DNA of 64,000 nucleotides from RGIG3009 sp045648765. Lineage in GTDB: Bacteria; Bacillota; Clostridia; Oscillospirales; Acutalibacteraceae. Positions 49,188-57,450 of the stretch are shown here, one piece after another; within the stretch, counting starts at the first letter, position 1; each line of letters opens with the position of its first letter. A program made the position numbers and the translations under genes. The stretch covers positions 62,001-126,000 of the forward strand of contig JAZROQ010000041.1 of NCBI GenBank assembly GCA_045648765.1, written 5' to 3'. The notes beneath the pieces are model-generated. The model was given only the letters and a program-made list of their open reading frames with translations. It was not told the origin of the DNA and did not search any database.

Positions 49188-51518
49188 TTAACACAATGCC
49201 GTTTCAATAACAGTTTCCACGTTACGTGCAGTAACAAATTTTACATTTTGCTTGACTACCTCGTCAATTTCTGCCAAATCCACCTCGTTGTCTTGCGGAA
49301 TCACCACCGTAGTAAAATGATGGCGATATGCTGCCATGGTTTTTTCCTTTAAACCACCAATCGGTAAAACCCGACCGCGCAACGAAATTTCTCCGGTCAT
49401 TGCCACATCGTGGCGCACCGGTGTGTCTGTCAGAGCCGAAACAAGAGCCGTTGCCATAGTCACACCGGCAGAGGGACCATCCTTTGGGACAGCACCTTCG
49501 GGAACATGAATATGGATATCTTTGGTTTTGTAAAAATCTTCCGCAATATTCCAGCGGTCAGCGGTAGAACGCACATAGCTGACAGCTGTTTTGGCAGATT
49601 CTTTCATCACATCACCCAAAGAACCCGTTAATTCTATTTTGCCCGTTCCGTTTAGTACAGCCACTTCTATTGGCATAGTTTCGCCACCAACGGCAGTCCA
49701 AGCCAAACCGTTAACCACACCCACTTCGTTTGTTTTACGTTCATTTTCCTCTTTGAAACGGCGTGGTCCTAAGAATTCGTGCAAATTTTTATCTGTCACG
49801 CTTACACTTTGTGCTGTTTCAGAAACAATTTTTTGCGCGCATTGACGACAAATTTTAGAAAGACACCGTTCTAAATTTCTAACGCCACCTTCGCGTGTGT
49901 ATCCGTCAATCATTGCATAAATAGCAGCATTTGAAAAGCGAAGTTGTCGTGCGGTTAACCCGTTGGCTTTTAATTGTTTACGAACAAGGTGGTTACGCGC
50001 AATGTGGAACTTTTCTTCAGTAGTGTAACTGGAAAGCGTAATCACATCCATACGGTCAAAAAGAGGTGCAGGTATGTTTTCGGCATTGTTTGCCGTTGTA
50101 ATAAACAGCACATCCGAAAGATCGTATGGAATTTCTACATAGTGGTCAACAAACGCGTGGTTTTGTTCTGTATCCAACACTTCCAACAAAGCCGACGAAG
50201 GATCGCCGTTATGGCTATTTCCCAGTTTATCAATCTCATCCAATAAAATAACAGGATTATTCGACTTGGCCTTAGTGATTGCTTGAATCAAACGACCCGG
50301 CATCGACCCGATATATGTTTTGCGATGCCCGCGTATTTCAGCCTCATCTCGCACACCGCCAAGTGATACGCGAACATATTGACGACCAAGCGCCTCTGCA
50401 ACAGATTTTGCAATAGAAGTTTTACCTACACCGGGAGGACCGACAAGGCAAATCACTTGCCCCGCCGTACCCCCTGTTAATTTTCGAACCGCCAACACTT
50501 CTAATATACGCTCTTTCACTTTGGTTAGTCCAAAATGATCACGATCCAATATTTTTTTGGCTTGTTCTAAATTATCTTTTTCTTTTGTGGTGGTGTTCCA
50601 CGGCAGATTTAAACACACGTCCAAATAATTACGTACTACCGTTGCTTCGTGTGAGCCAAACGGCATTTTAGCAAGTTTATCGCACTCTTTAAGCAACTTT
50701 TCTTCGGTCTCTTGCAACAAAGAAAGCGCTTTAATTTTGGCACGTAATTCGTCAGCCTCCCCCATCGGGTCATCTGCTTCACCCAATTGCGAAGCAATCA
50801 CCTTCATTTGCTCATGCAAATAATAATCCCGTTGGTTTTTCTCCATATTAGCCTGTACTTGTTCTTCAATACCACGTTCCAATTGCAAAATTTCGATTTC
50901 ATCCGCCAACAATTTAAGCAGTGTATGTAAGCGTTTTTCGGCGTTTAAAGAATCTAAAATCTTTTGCTTTTCGTCTGCAGGAGCCGGTAAAACATCGGTC
51001 ATACGGTCGGCTAATAGCAAGGCATCTTGCTCGGCCAACAAAGGTAACACATCGTCCGAGGAAATCTCACCCGAAAGCTCCGCATATTTTCCAAAATACG
51101 AGCGCAATTCGCGTACAAAAGCAGCCCCTTTTTCTTTGTCTGTAACAGAACGCGATAAACATTCTCGCACCTGTACGGTGTAAAAAGGATCCTCTTTTAA
51201 AACAGAATGAATACGTGCGCGATACAATCCCTCTGCGACAACATGTATGGTATCGGGTGAAGTACGCAACACTTGACGAATGCGCAACACAACACCGGTT
51301 TTGCAAAGAGCTGTTATACCGGGGCGTTCTTCGGTAATATCTTGCTGCATAACCGCAAACAAGCATTGATCGGTATCCATGCAACTTTGTAAAGCTTGTA
51401 TGGACTGCTCACGACGAACATCTAAATGCACAGTAGTTTTCGGGAAAACCACCATACCGCGCAAAGCAAGCAACGGAAGCGTTGCCAAACGCGATATTCG
51501 TCTTTTCATAGTCATCAT
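49188..51518 (-). CDS. lon: ATP-dependent Lon protease
   Basis: The 776-residue LonA-type protease has an N-terminal substrate domain (LPLLALRGMVVFPKTTVHLDV) and coiled regions to about 300. The AAA+ module carries Walker A LVGPPGVGKTSIAKS near residue 350. The C-terminal Ser/Lys protease has the nucleophile in KDGPSAGVTMA (Ser near 675) and the Lys in GGLKEKTMAA near 717. It degrades misfolded and regulatory proteins. The start follows TTAGGAG by 10 bases. A weak hairpin separates it from clpX. Confidence 0.96.
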   Translation of the reverse strand: MMTMKRRISRLATLPLLALRGMVVFPKTTVHLDVRREQSIQALQSCMDTDQCLFAVMQQDITEERPGITALCKTGVVLRIRQVLRTSPDTIHVVAEGLYRARIHSVLKEDPFYTVQVRECLSRSVTDKEKGAAFVRELRSYFGKYAELSGEISSDDVLPLLAEQDALLLADRMTDVLPAPADEKQKILDSLNAEKRLHTLLKLLADEIEILQLERGIEEQVQANMEKNQRDYYLHEQMKVIASQLGEADDPMGEADELRAKIKALSLLQETEEKLLKECDKLAKMPFGSHEATVVRNYLDVCLNLPWNTTTKEKDNLEQAKKILDRDHFGLTKVKERILEVLAVRKLTGGTAGQVICLVGPPGVGKTSIAKSVAEALGRQYVRVSLGGVRDEAEIRGHRKTYIGSMPGRLIQAITKAKSNNPVILLDEIDKLGNSHNGDPSSALLEVLDTEQNHAFVDHYVEIPYDLSDVLFITTANNAENIPAPLFDRMDVITLSSYTTEEKFHIARNHLVRKQLKANGLTARQLRFSNAAIYAMIDGYTREGGVRNLERCLSKICRQCAQKIVSETAQSVSVTDKNLHEFLGPRRFKEENERKTNEVGVVNGLAWTAVGGETMPIEVAVLNGTGKIELTGSLGDVMKESAKTAVSYVRSTADRWNIAEDFYKTKDIHIHVPEGAVPKDGPSAGVTMATALVSALTDTPVRHDVAMTGEISLRGRVLPIGGLKEKTMAAYRHHFTTVVIPQDNEVDLAEIDEVVKQNVKFVTARNVETVIETALC

Positions 51519-51530
51519 AGTTTTTCCACT

Positions 51531-51570
51531 CCTAAAAATTAGCAGCCGGTCGCAAATGCGGTCGGCTGCT
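51531..51570 (-). terminator. Possible attenuating hairpin between clpX and lon
   Basis: The stem AGCAGCCG/CGGCTGCT with a partly paired inner part is followed on the minus strand by AATTTTTA. The short T-run overlaps the lon Shine-Dalgarno region, so it may only partly terminate. Confidence 0.5.
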
Positions 51571-51596
51571 ACACGAAAAGTCTTACTTTTTTTACG

Positions 51597-52898
51597 TTAT
51601 CCGACTTTACGCTTTACCGTTTTTTTGCCCGGTGTTTTTATTCTTGTCGGTTTACGTTCCGGATTTTTCACCAATTCCGGAGATGCATTTTCTTCCACAC
51701 AAGCACGAGAAATTACAATCTTTTCAACGGTGTAGTCCGAAGGAATTTCAAACATTAAATTTGTAAGCAACCCTTCCATCACCGAACGCAATCCTCGAGC
51801 GCCTGTGTTTTGTTGCAATGTCTTTTCCGCCACCGCTTTGAGCGCATCTTTGGTAAATTCCAGTTCGACGCCATCCAATTTAAACAAACCGGCATACTGC
51901 TTGAGAATAGCATTTTTCGGCTCGCTCAAAATTTTGACCAAAGCGCTAGCGTCTAAAGGTTGCAAAGCCGTAATCACCGGCATACGACCAACCAATTCAG
52001 GAATTAACCCAAATTTAACAAGGTCTTGCGGTACAACCTGACGGTACATTTCCCCTTGCTCAAAATCTTTTTTTGATTTAACCTCATTGCCAAATCCCAT
52101 TGCCCCGGAAGAAACGCGTTTTTCAACGATTTTTTCAATGCCGTCAAAAGCACCGCCGAGAATAAACAAAATGTTGGATGTATTAATCTGAATAAACTCT
52201 TGTTGCGGATGCTTTCTTCCACCACCGGGAGGCACATTGGAAACAGTACCTTCCAAAATTTTTAAAAGAGCTTGTTGAACACCTTCACCACTAACGTCAC
52301 GCGTAATAGAAGGATTTTCACTCCGACGAGCAATCTTATCAATTTCGTCCACGTAGATGATACCACGTTCAGCGCGTTCTACGTTACCTTCCGCCGCTTG
52401 TAACAAACGAAGCAAAATGTTTTCCACGTCTTCGCCAACGTAACCGGCTTCGGTCAGCGTTGTGGCATCGGCAATAGCAAACGGAACGTTCAACGTTTTA
52501 GCCAAAGTTTGCGCCAACGCTGTTTTACCAACACCGGTGGGGCCAAGCAACAGCACGTTGCTTTTTTCTAAGTCAACGTCGGTGCTTTCGCCCATAAAAA
52601 TACGCTTGTAGTGATTATAAACCGCTACCGATAACGTAATTTTTGCAGCATCTTGGCCAATAACGTATTCATCTAACACTTTTTTGAGTTCTTTGGGAGT
52701 TGGTAAAGTAAAAGAGCTTTCCGCATCCAAAGAACGTTTTTTGGAAAAGTGAGCGCCATCTTCCAAAATTTCACTGCACAGCTCGACACATTCATTGCAA
52801 ATGTATACGCCGGGACCGGCAATCAAACGAAAAACCTCGTCTTGCGCTTTTCCGCAAAAAGAACAACACACCGAACGATTTTCTTCATTTTTCGACAT
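51597..52898 (-). CDS. clpX: ATP-dependent Clp protease ATPase subunit ClpX
   Basis: The 433-residue AAA+ unfoldase has an N-terminal zinc domain CSFCGK...CNECVELC (residues about 12-40). Walker A LLGPTGVGKTALAQ is near 119, Walker B IIYVDEIDK near 182 and the sensor/pore region follows. The ClpP-contact loop is the IGF-like motif in the AMGFG region. The Lys/Arg-rich C-terminus (KPTRIKTPGKKTVKRK) is longer than in many ClpX proteins. It is part of tig-clpP-clpX-lon-engB. Confidence 0.97.
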   Translation of the reverse strand: MSKNEENRSVCCSFCGKAQDEVFRLIAGPGVYICNECVELCSEILEDGAHFSKKRSLDAESSFTLPTPKELKKVLDEYVIGQDAAKITLSVAVYNHYKRIFMGESTDVDLEKSNVLLLGPTGVGKTALAQTLAKTLNVPFAIADATTLTEAGYVGEDVENILLRLLQAAEGNVERAERGIIYVDEIDKIARRSENPSITRDVSGEGVQQALLKILEGTVSNVPPGGGRKHPQQEFIQINTSNILFILGGAFDGIEKIVEKRVSSGAMGFGNEVKSKKDFEQGEMYRQVVPQDLVKFGLIPELVGRMPVITALQPLDASALVKILSEPKNAILKQYAGLFKLDGVELEFTKDALKAVAEKTLQQNTGARGLRSVMEGLLTNLMFEIPSDYTVEKIVISRACVEENASPELVKNPERKPTRIKTPGKKTVKRKVG

Positions 52899-52928
52899 AC
52901 GCTCACCTCCCCCTTCATTGAAATTAAA

Positions 52929-53516
52929 TTAAGCGCGTTTTTCAATCACTTTGTCAATGATACCGTATTTCACAGCGTCTTCCGCTGTCATCCAGTTATC
53001 ACGGTCGGTGTCTTTTTCAATCACTTCCAAAGGTTGACCGGTCATTTGCGATAACAAGGTGTTCATACGGTTGCGAATAAACAAAATGTGCTCGGCTTGA
53101 ATTTTGATATCACTGGCTTGACCTTTGGCACCACCAAGCGGTTGATGAATCATAATCTCGCTGTTAGGAAGCGCCAAGCGCTTGCCTTTGGCACCGGCCA
53201 CCAACAAGAACGAACCCATGCTAGCTGCCATACCAATGCAGATAGTAGAAACATCACATTTAATAAACTGCATGGTGTCATAAATTGCCATACCCGCAGA
53301 AATCGAACCGCCGGGGCTGTTGATATAAAGATGAATGTCTTTATCAGGGTCTTGGCCTTCCAAATACAGCAATTGTGCCACTACCAACGATGCGGTAGCA
53401 TCGTTTACTTCGTCAGACAGCATGATAATGCGGTCGTTAAGCAAACGAGAAAAAATATCATAACTACGTTCACCGCGGCTGGTTTGTTCCACAACGTAAG
53501 GGACTAAACTACTCAT
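52929..53516 (-). CDS. clpP: ATP-dependent Clp protease proteolytic subunit
   Basis: This 195-residue serine protease has the nucleophile Ser in GMAASMGSFLL near residue 97 and the catalytic His in EIMIHQPLGG near 122. The Asp of the triad lies near 171 in the DRDN region. It starts MSSLVPYVVEQTSRGERSYDIFSRLL, typical for ClpP1. It forms the barrel that ClpX feeds. It sits between tig and clpX in the conserved order. Confidence 0.97.
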   Translation of the reverse strand: MSSLVPYVVEQTSRGERSYDIFSRLLNDRIIMLSDEVNDATASLVVAQLLYLEGQDPDKDIHLYINSPGGSISAGMAIYDTMQFIKCDVSTICIGMAASMGSFLLVAGAKGKRLALPNSEIMIHQPLGGAKGQASDIKIQAEHILFIRNRMNTLLSQMTGQPLEVIEKDTDRDNWMTAEDAVKYGIIDKVIEKRA

Positions 53517-53563
53517 TCACACTCATCCTTTCCGAGCACTAATATGCGCCATTTTTATGCGTT

Positions 53564-54874
53564 TTAATCTTCTTTTTTAGCTTTGGTTGCTTTTTGCGGT
53601 TTTACGGCAGTTTCTTTTACCAAATCCATTGCTTTGGTAACCGCCAAGTCTTTTGCCAATTCTTCTTTAGGAATAAAGGACTTGATCTTTTCGACTTCCA
53701 TTTTATATTGCTCTGCATATTTAGCAAATTCCGCTTCTAAATCTTCTTCGGTGGGAACAATGCCTTCCACAGCAGCAATCTTTTCAAGTGCCAAACGAAC
53801 TTTGACAGCACGTTCTGCTTGTTCACGGAAACCTTTGCGGAAATCTTCGTCGTTCATGCCGGTATATTGCAAGTAGGTTTGCAAATTAAGACCTTGAGCT
53901 TGCAAACGATATTCAAATTCGCGAACACTTTCGGTTACGCGGTTTTCATACATTGCTTCCGGAATTTCACCTTTGAGGTTTTCCACCAATTGATTTAACA
54001 ATTCTGTTTCAAAGGCATCTTCTGCAGCATGTTCTTTTTGATGTTTGATTTTGGCTTTAACATCGGCCTTTAAAGCATCCAATGTATCGAACTCGCTGCA
54101 ATCTTTTGCAAAATCGTCGTTGAGTTCGGGCAATTCTTTGACTTTGATTTCATGCAATTTGCATTTGAAAACAGCCGGTTTGCCAGCCAATTCAGCAGCA
54201 TGATAATCTTCCGGGAACGACACGGTAACGTCAAATTCTTCACCGGAATTTTTGCCAACGATTTGTTCTTCAAATCCCGGAATGAATTGATGCGAACCAA
54301 GAACCAAGGAATAGTTTTCGGCTTTGCCACCGTCAAATGCTTTGTCATCTACGTAACCGTCAAAATCAAAGACAACCGTATCGCCCTCTGCTGCGGCACG
54401 ATCTTCTACAGTCACCAAGCGAGAGTTGCGATCTTGCATTTTTTCGAGTTCTGCTTTGATTTCGTCTTCTTTAACCGAAACCGATTTTTTAGCAGCTTTA
54501 AGACCTTTGTATTCGGCAACTTCCACTTCCGGTTTCACGGTGATAACGGCTTTAAAGCACAAACCTTCCGCACCAACAGAAGTGACATCGAAGTCGATTT
54601 TATCTTCTACGTATTCGTAACCGGATTCGCGAATAGCTTCGTCCAATGCAGCAGGATACACCGCATTGACGGCATCTTCATAAAACACGCCGGTGCCAAA
54701 AATCTTTTCGACATAGGCACGAGGGGCTTTACCTTTTCGGAAACCCGGGATGTTCATTTTACTAATGTTTTTTTTGTAAGCAGCAGCAACTGCTTTTTCG
54801 AATTCGGCAGCGCCGACTTCGATTTCCAACTCTACACGGTTGGTTTCGACTTTGTTTGCTGATTTGAGTGACAT
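53564..54874 (-). CDS. tig: Trigger factor
   Basis: The 436-residue ribosome-bound chaperone has the ribosome-docking signature in NIPGFRKGKAP near residue 40. The FKBP-type peptidyl-prolyl isomerase domain spans about 155-245 (EGDTVVFDFDGYVDDKAFDGG) and the long helical C-terminal arms span 250-420. AGGAGG precedes the ATG and a -10 TATAAT lies at 54916-54921 on the minus strand, without an obvious -35. First gene of the Clp/Lon operon. Confidence 0.97.
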   Translation of the reverse strand: MSLKSANKVETNRVELEIEVGAAEFEKAVAAAYKKNISKMNIPGFRKGKAPRAYVEKIFGTGVFYEDAVNAVYPAALDEAIRESGYEYVEDKIDFDVTSVGAEGLCFKAVITVKPEVEVAEYKGLKAAKKSVSVKEDEIKAELEKMQDRNSRLVTVEDRAAAEGDTVVFDFDGYVDDKAFDGGKAENYSLVLGSHQFIPGFEEQIVGKNSGEEFDVTVSFPEDYHAAELAGKPAVFKCKLHEIKVKELPELNDDFAKDCSEFDTLDALKADVKAKIKHQKEHAAEDAFETELLNQLVENLKGEIPEAMYENRVTESVREFEYRLQAQGLNLQTYLQYTGMNDEDFRKGFREQAERAVKVRLALEKIAAVEGIVPTEEDLEAEFAKYAEQYKMEVEKIKSFIPKEELAKDLAVTKAMDLVKETAVKPQKATKAKKED

Positions 54875-54981
54875 TTGTTTTGCCTCCTACGCTTTTGAAA
54901 TCCATATGTTTTGCTATTATAACATATCTTACCAAAAAATACTAGTGAAATTTGAAGATTTTTCTGCCTTTTTTTAAAAAA

Positions 54982-55671
54982 TCAAGAAATTAACAACGGA
55001 CAAAAAGAAAGCGCATCACACGATGTCAATTTCATGGAAATACCTTCCCATTCCCCTTGAAAAGCTGAGCGAATACCGGCGCTGTGGATATGACCGTAAT
55101 AACAGCGTTTTATCCCCTCTTGTTGCAGCACGTCTGTGATTTCACGACATATAACATCTTCTACAATAGGCGGATAGTGCAAAAACACGATTGGTTCTAA
55201 TCCTGTTTTTTTGGCGGCATCAATTGACATTTTTAACCGCGCTGCTTCACGTTGCAAAATTTTTGCATTATCTTCTTCGGTTGGATCAACATACCAACCG
55301 CGCGACCCGCACACGGCAAAACGGTCATCCACCGCTACCGCATCATTATGCACGATACGTAAAGAATATAATCCGTTTTCTTCTAAAAAAGCATCCATTT
55401 TACGGCGGGTACACCACCAATAATCGTGGTTACCTTTAAAAAGAAGTTTCCGACCCGGTAAATCGTTCAAAAACGAAAAATCCGCCAATGTTTCTTCTAA
55501 CGCCATCGCCCAAGAGATGTCACCGGCAATGACAACCGTGTCGGTCGGTTTTACCAAAGCGCGCCACTGTTTTTCCAAACGACTGACATAGTCATCCCAA
55601 CCACGAAACACCGCCATGGATTTATCCGTGCTTAACGATAAATGCGTGTCCGAAATAACAAATAACGACAC
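54982..55671 (-). CDS. Calcineurin-like metallophosphoesterase
   Basis: The 229-residue protein has the full metal-site motif set: SDTHLS at the N-terminus, VIAGDISWAM near 47, FKGNHDYWW near 77, a His in VFLHYPP near 165 and YYGHIHSAG near 193. The substrate could be a phosphoprotein, cyclic nucleotide or other phosphodiester and cannot be told. The start is GTG at 55671 after AGGTG. It follows thrC by 8 bases, so the two are co-transcribed, but no pathway link is evident. Confidence 0.85.
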   Translation of the reverse strand: MSLFVISDTHLSLSTDKSMAVFRGWDDYVSRLEKQWRALVKPTDTVVIAGDISWAMALEETLADFSFLNDLPGRKLLFKGNHDYWWCTRRKMDAFLEENGLYSLRIVHNDAVAVDDRFAVCGSRGWYVDPTEEDNAKILQREAARLKMSIDAAKKTGLEPIVFLHYPPIVEDVICREITDVLQQEGIKRCYYGHIHSAGIRSAFQGEWEGISMKLTSCDALSFCPLLIS

Positions 55672-55679
55672 GAAAACAC

Positions 55680-57170
55680 CTACTTCAAAAACTCAAATAC
55701 GGCCTTTTCCATTTCGTTGCGTTCGCAAACCTTTGTAAAGCGCACAACCTTGTCTTTCAAAGTGAGTAACGAAGACGGAATCGGGCAACCGGTTAAGGCA
55801 TTCAGGGTTTCCACTTTTTCAAACTCATCTAAATCGTCGCGGTCGCCGTTTAAAGCCGACAAAACGCTGGCAGAGAATTTATAAGGATTGGCCGTAGAAG
55901 CAATCACTGTGGGTGTGGTATCTCCGCTTTGTTCACGATAGCAACGATAAACACGTTTTGCCACGGCGGTGTGCGTATCGCACAAGTATTTTTCTTCTTC
56001 AAACGTGGCACGAATTTCTTGCAACGTATCTTCATCGTCACACCAACCGGCGGTAAACAAGCCTTGCAACGAAGCAAGCAACGATGCAGGAATAGTATAT
56101 TTGCCGTTCTCTTTGAGCTCGGCCATCATTTCCCCTACCAATGCCGCATTTTCGCCCGACAAATGATACAACAACCGTTCCAAGTTGGAAGAAATCAAAA
56201 TATCCATCGACGGCGAAGCGGTTAAGTGAAATGCACGATTACGGTCATATGTACCGGTTTTGATAAAATCGGACAATACGTTGTTGCAGTTGGAAGCACA
56301 AATCAAGCGATTAACAGGCATACCCATTTCACGCGCATAATATGCCGCCAAAATATTACCGAAGTTTCCGGTAGGAACAACAACATTAATGGGATCGCCT
56401 TGGCGAATTTTGCTTTGTTTTACCAAATCGCAATATGCCGAAATGTAATACACAATTTGCGGCACCAAACGTCCCCAGTTAATGGAGTTTGCCGAAGAAA
56501 GCATTTGACCTTGTTTTGCCATTTTTTCGGCAACGGCATGATCGGTAAAGATGGTTTTAACACCGGTTTGTGCATCATCAAAGTTACCATTGATGGCGCA
56601 CACTCCAACGTTTGCGCCTTCTTGTGTTGTCATTTGCAGTTTTTGCATGGGGCTAACACCGTTTTCGGGATAAAACACCACAATGCGCGTATGCGGGGCA
56701 TCGCGGAAACCTTCCAAAGCGGCTTTACCTGTGTCACCCGAGGTAGCGACCAAAATGACAATTTCTTTGCCGTCGGCTGTCTTTTGAGAAGAAACGCGCA
56801 TAAGATGCGGCAAAATCTGCAACGCCATATCTTTGAATGCGCAAGTCGGGCCATGCCACAATTCCAAAATATGCGTATCGTTTTTAAGCGTATAAATCGG
56901 TGCAATATCGGCACTTTCAAAATGTTCCACAGTGTATGCCGAAGAAGCGCAATCGGTTACTTCTTCCAAAGAAAAATCGGTTAAAAAGCGCGATAAAACC
57001 GTAACCGCACGGTCAACATAAGACTGCGAGCGCAGCAGTTCCCAGTCCGATGCTGCCAATTTGGGCAAAGATTCGGGGACAAACAAACCACCCTCGGCAG
57101 ATAAACCGCGCGTGATCGCCTCGGCCGCTGTTACAGAAACCGTATTATCACGAGTACTTTTATAATTCAT
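55680..57170 (-). CDS. thrC: Threonine synthase
   Basis: A 496-residue PLP enzyme converting O-phosphohomoserine to threonine. The PLP Lys lies in PTCAFKDMALQ near residue 112, TSGDTGKAALEGF near 155 binds phosphate, and VPTGNFGNILAAYYA near 270 is the glycine-rich PLP loop. The length and the MNYKSTRDNTVSVTAAEAI start match the longer (E. coli/yeast-like) class of ThrC. AAAGGAG precedes the ATG. The homoserine genes are not adjacent. Confidence 0.96.
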   Translation of the reverse strand: MNYKSTRDNTVSVTAAEAITRGLSAEGGLFVPESLPKLAASDWELLRSQSYVDRAVTVLSRFLTDFSLEEVTDCASSAYTVEHFESADIAPIYTLKNDTHILELWHGPTCAFKDMALQILPHLMRVSSQKTADGKEIVILVATSGDTGKAALEGFRDAPHTRIVVFYPENGVSPMQKLQMTTQEGANVGVCAINGNFDDAQTGVKTIFTDHAVAEKMAKQGQMLSSANSINWGRLVPQIVYYISAYCDLVKQSKIRQGDPINVVVPTGNFGNILAAYYAREMGMPVNRLICASNCNNVLSDFIKTGTYDRNRAFHLTASPSMDILISSNLERLLYHLSGENAALVGEMMAELKENGKYTIPASLLASLQGLFTAGWCDDEDTLQEIRATFEEEKYLCDTHTAVAKRVYRCYREQSGDTTPTVIASTANPYKFSASVLSALNGDRDDLDEFEKVETLNALTGCPIPSSLLTLKDKVVRFTKVCERNEMEKAVFEFLK

Positions 57171-57240
57171 AACATTTCACTCCTTTGATATACAACACGA
57201 TATTATACCAAATTTTTCACTCCTTGTAAAGGAAAACTTC

Positions 57241-57285
57241 GTATAAAAGCAAGATACCCGTGTGAAAACACACGGGTATCTTGCT
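57241..57285 (-). terminator. Terminator of the large surface protein/43-residue peptide transcript
   Basis: A perfect 17-bp stem with an AAAA loop (57249-57285) is followed on the minus strand by a T4 tract, about 20 bases after the peptide gene stop. Confidence 0.88.
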
Positions 57286-57303
57286 GAAGGTCGATTAGTG
57301 GGC

Positions 57304-57435
57304 TTACTCGTTGCCTTCGTCGTCGAAAATGTAATCCTCGCCTTTGCTGATGATAAGAGAGGAATTGAGGAGAGCAATTTCGGAGTCGGCAAACAACGTT
57401 TCGATTTCTAAAATCGGTTTATCATACGTTTTCAT
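57304..57435 (-). CDS. 43-residue leaderless peptide of unknown function
   Basis: A short frame from an ATG at 57433-57435 to TAA at 57304-57306, with an excellent GAGGAGG Shine-Dalgarno 7 bases upstream. It begins MKTYDKPILEIETLF and ends in an acidic segment (IFDDEGNE). There are no Cys, no signal peptide and no membrane segment. The K-x-Y-x-K-P start followed by an alternating hydrophobic/acidic stretch resembles short peptides that I recall next to surface or modification genes in gut Clostridia; that is memory, not a search. It begins 15 bases after the stop of the 1695-residue protein and is followed by the transcript's terminator, so it is very likely translated from the same mRNA. Confidence 0.72.
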   Translation of the reverse strand: MKTYDKPILEIETLFADSEIALLNSSLIISKGEDYIFDDEGNE

Positions 57436-57450
57436 TGTTTGACCTCCTCT

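Noticed and set aside
54152..54862. Long antisense frame of 236 codons opposite tig
   Set aside because: It is the mirror of tig coding sequence: Phe-rich composition, no Shine-Dalgarno and no recognisable domain. Codon bias of tig explains the open frame.
56226..56984. Antisense frame of 252 codons opposite thrC
   Set aside because: Lies wholly inside thrC, whose motifs are all intact. No start signal, and a composition typical of a reverse-complement shadow.
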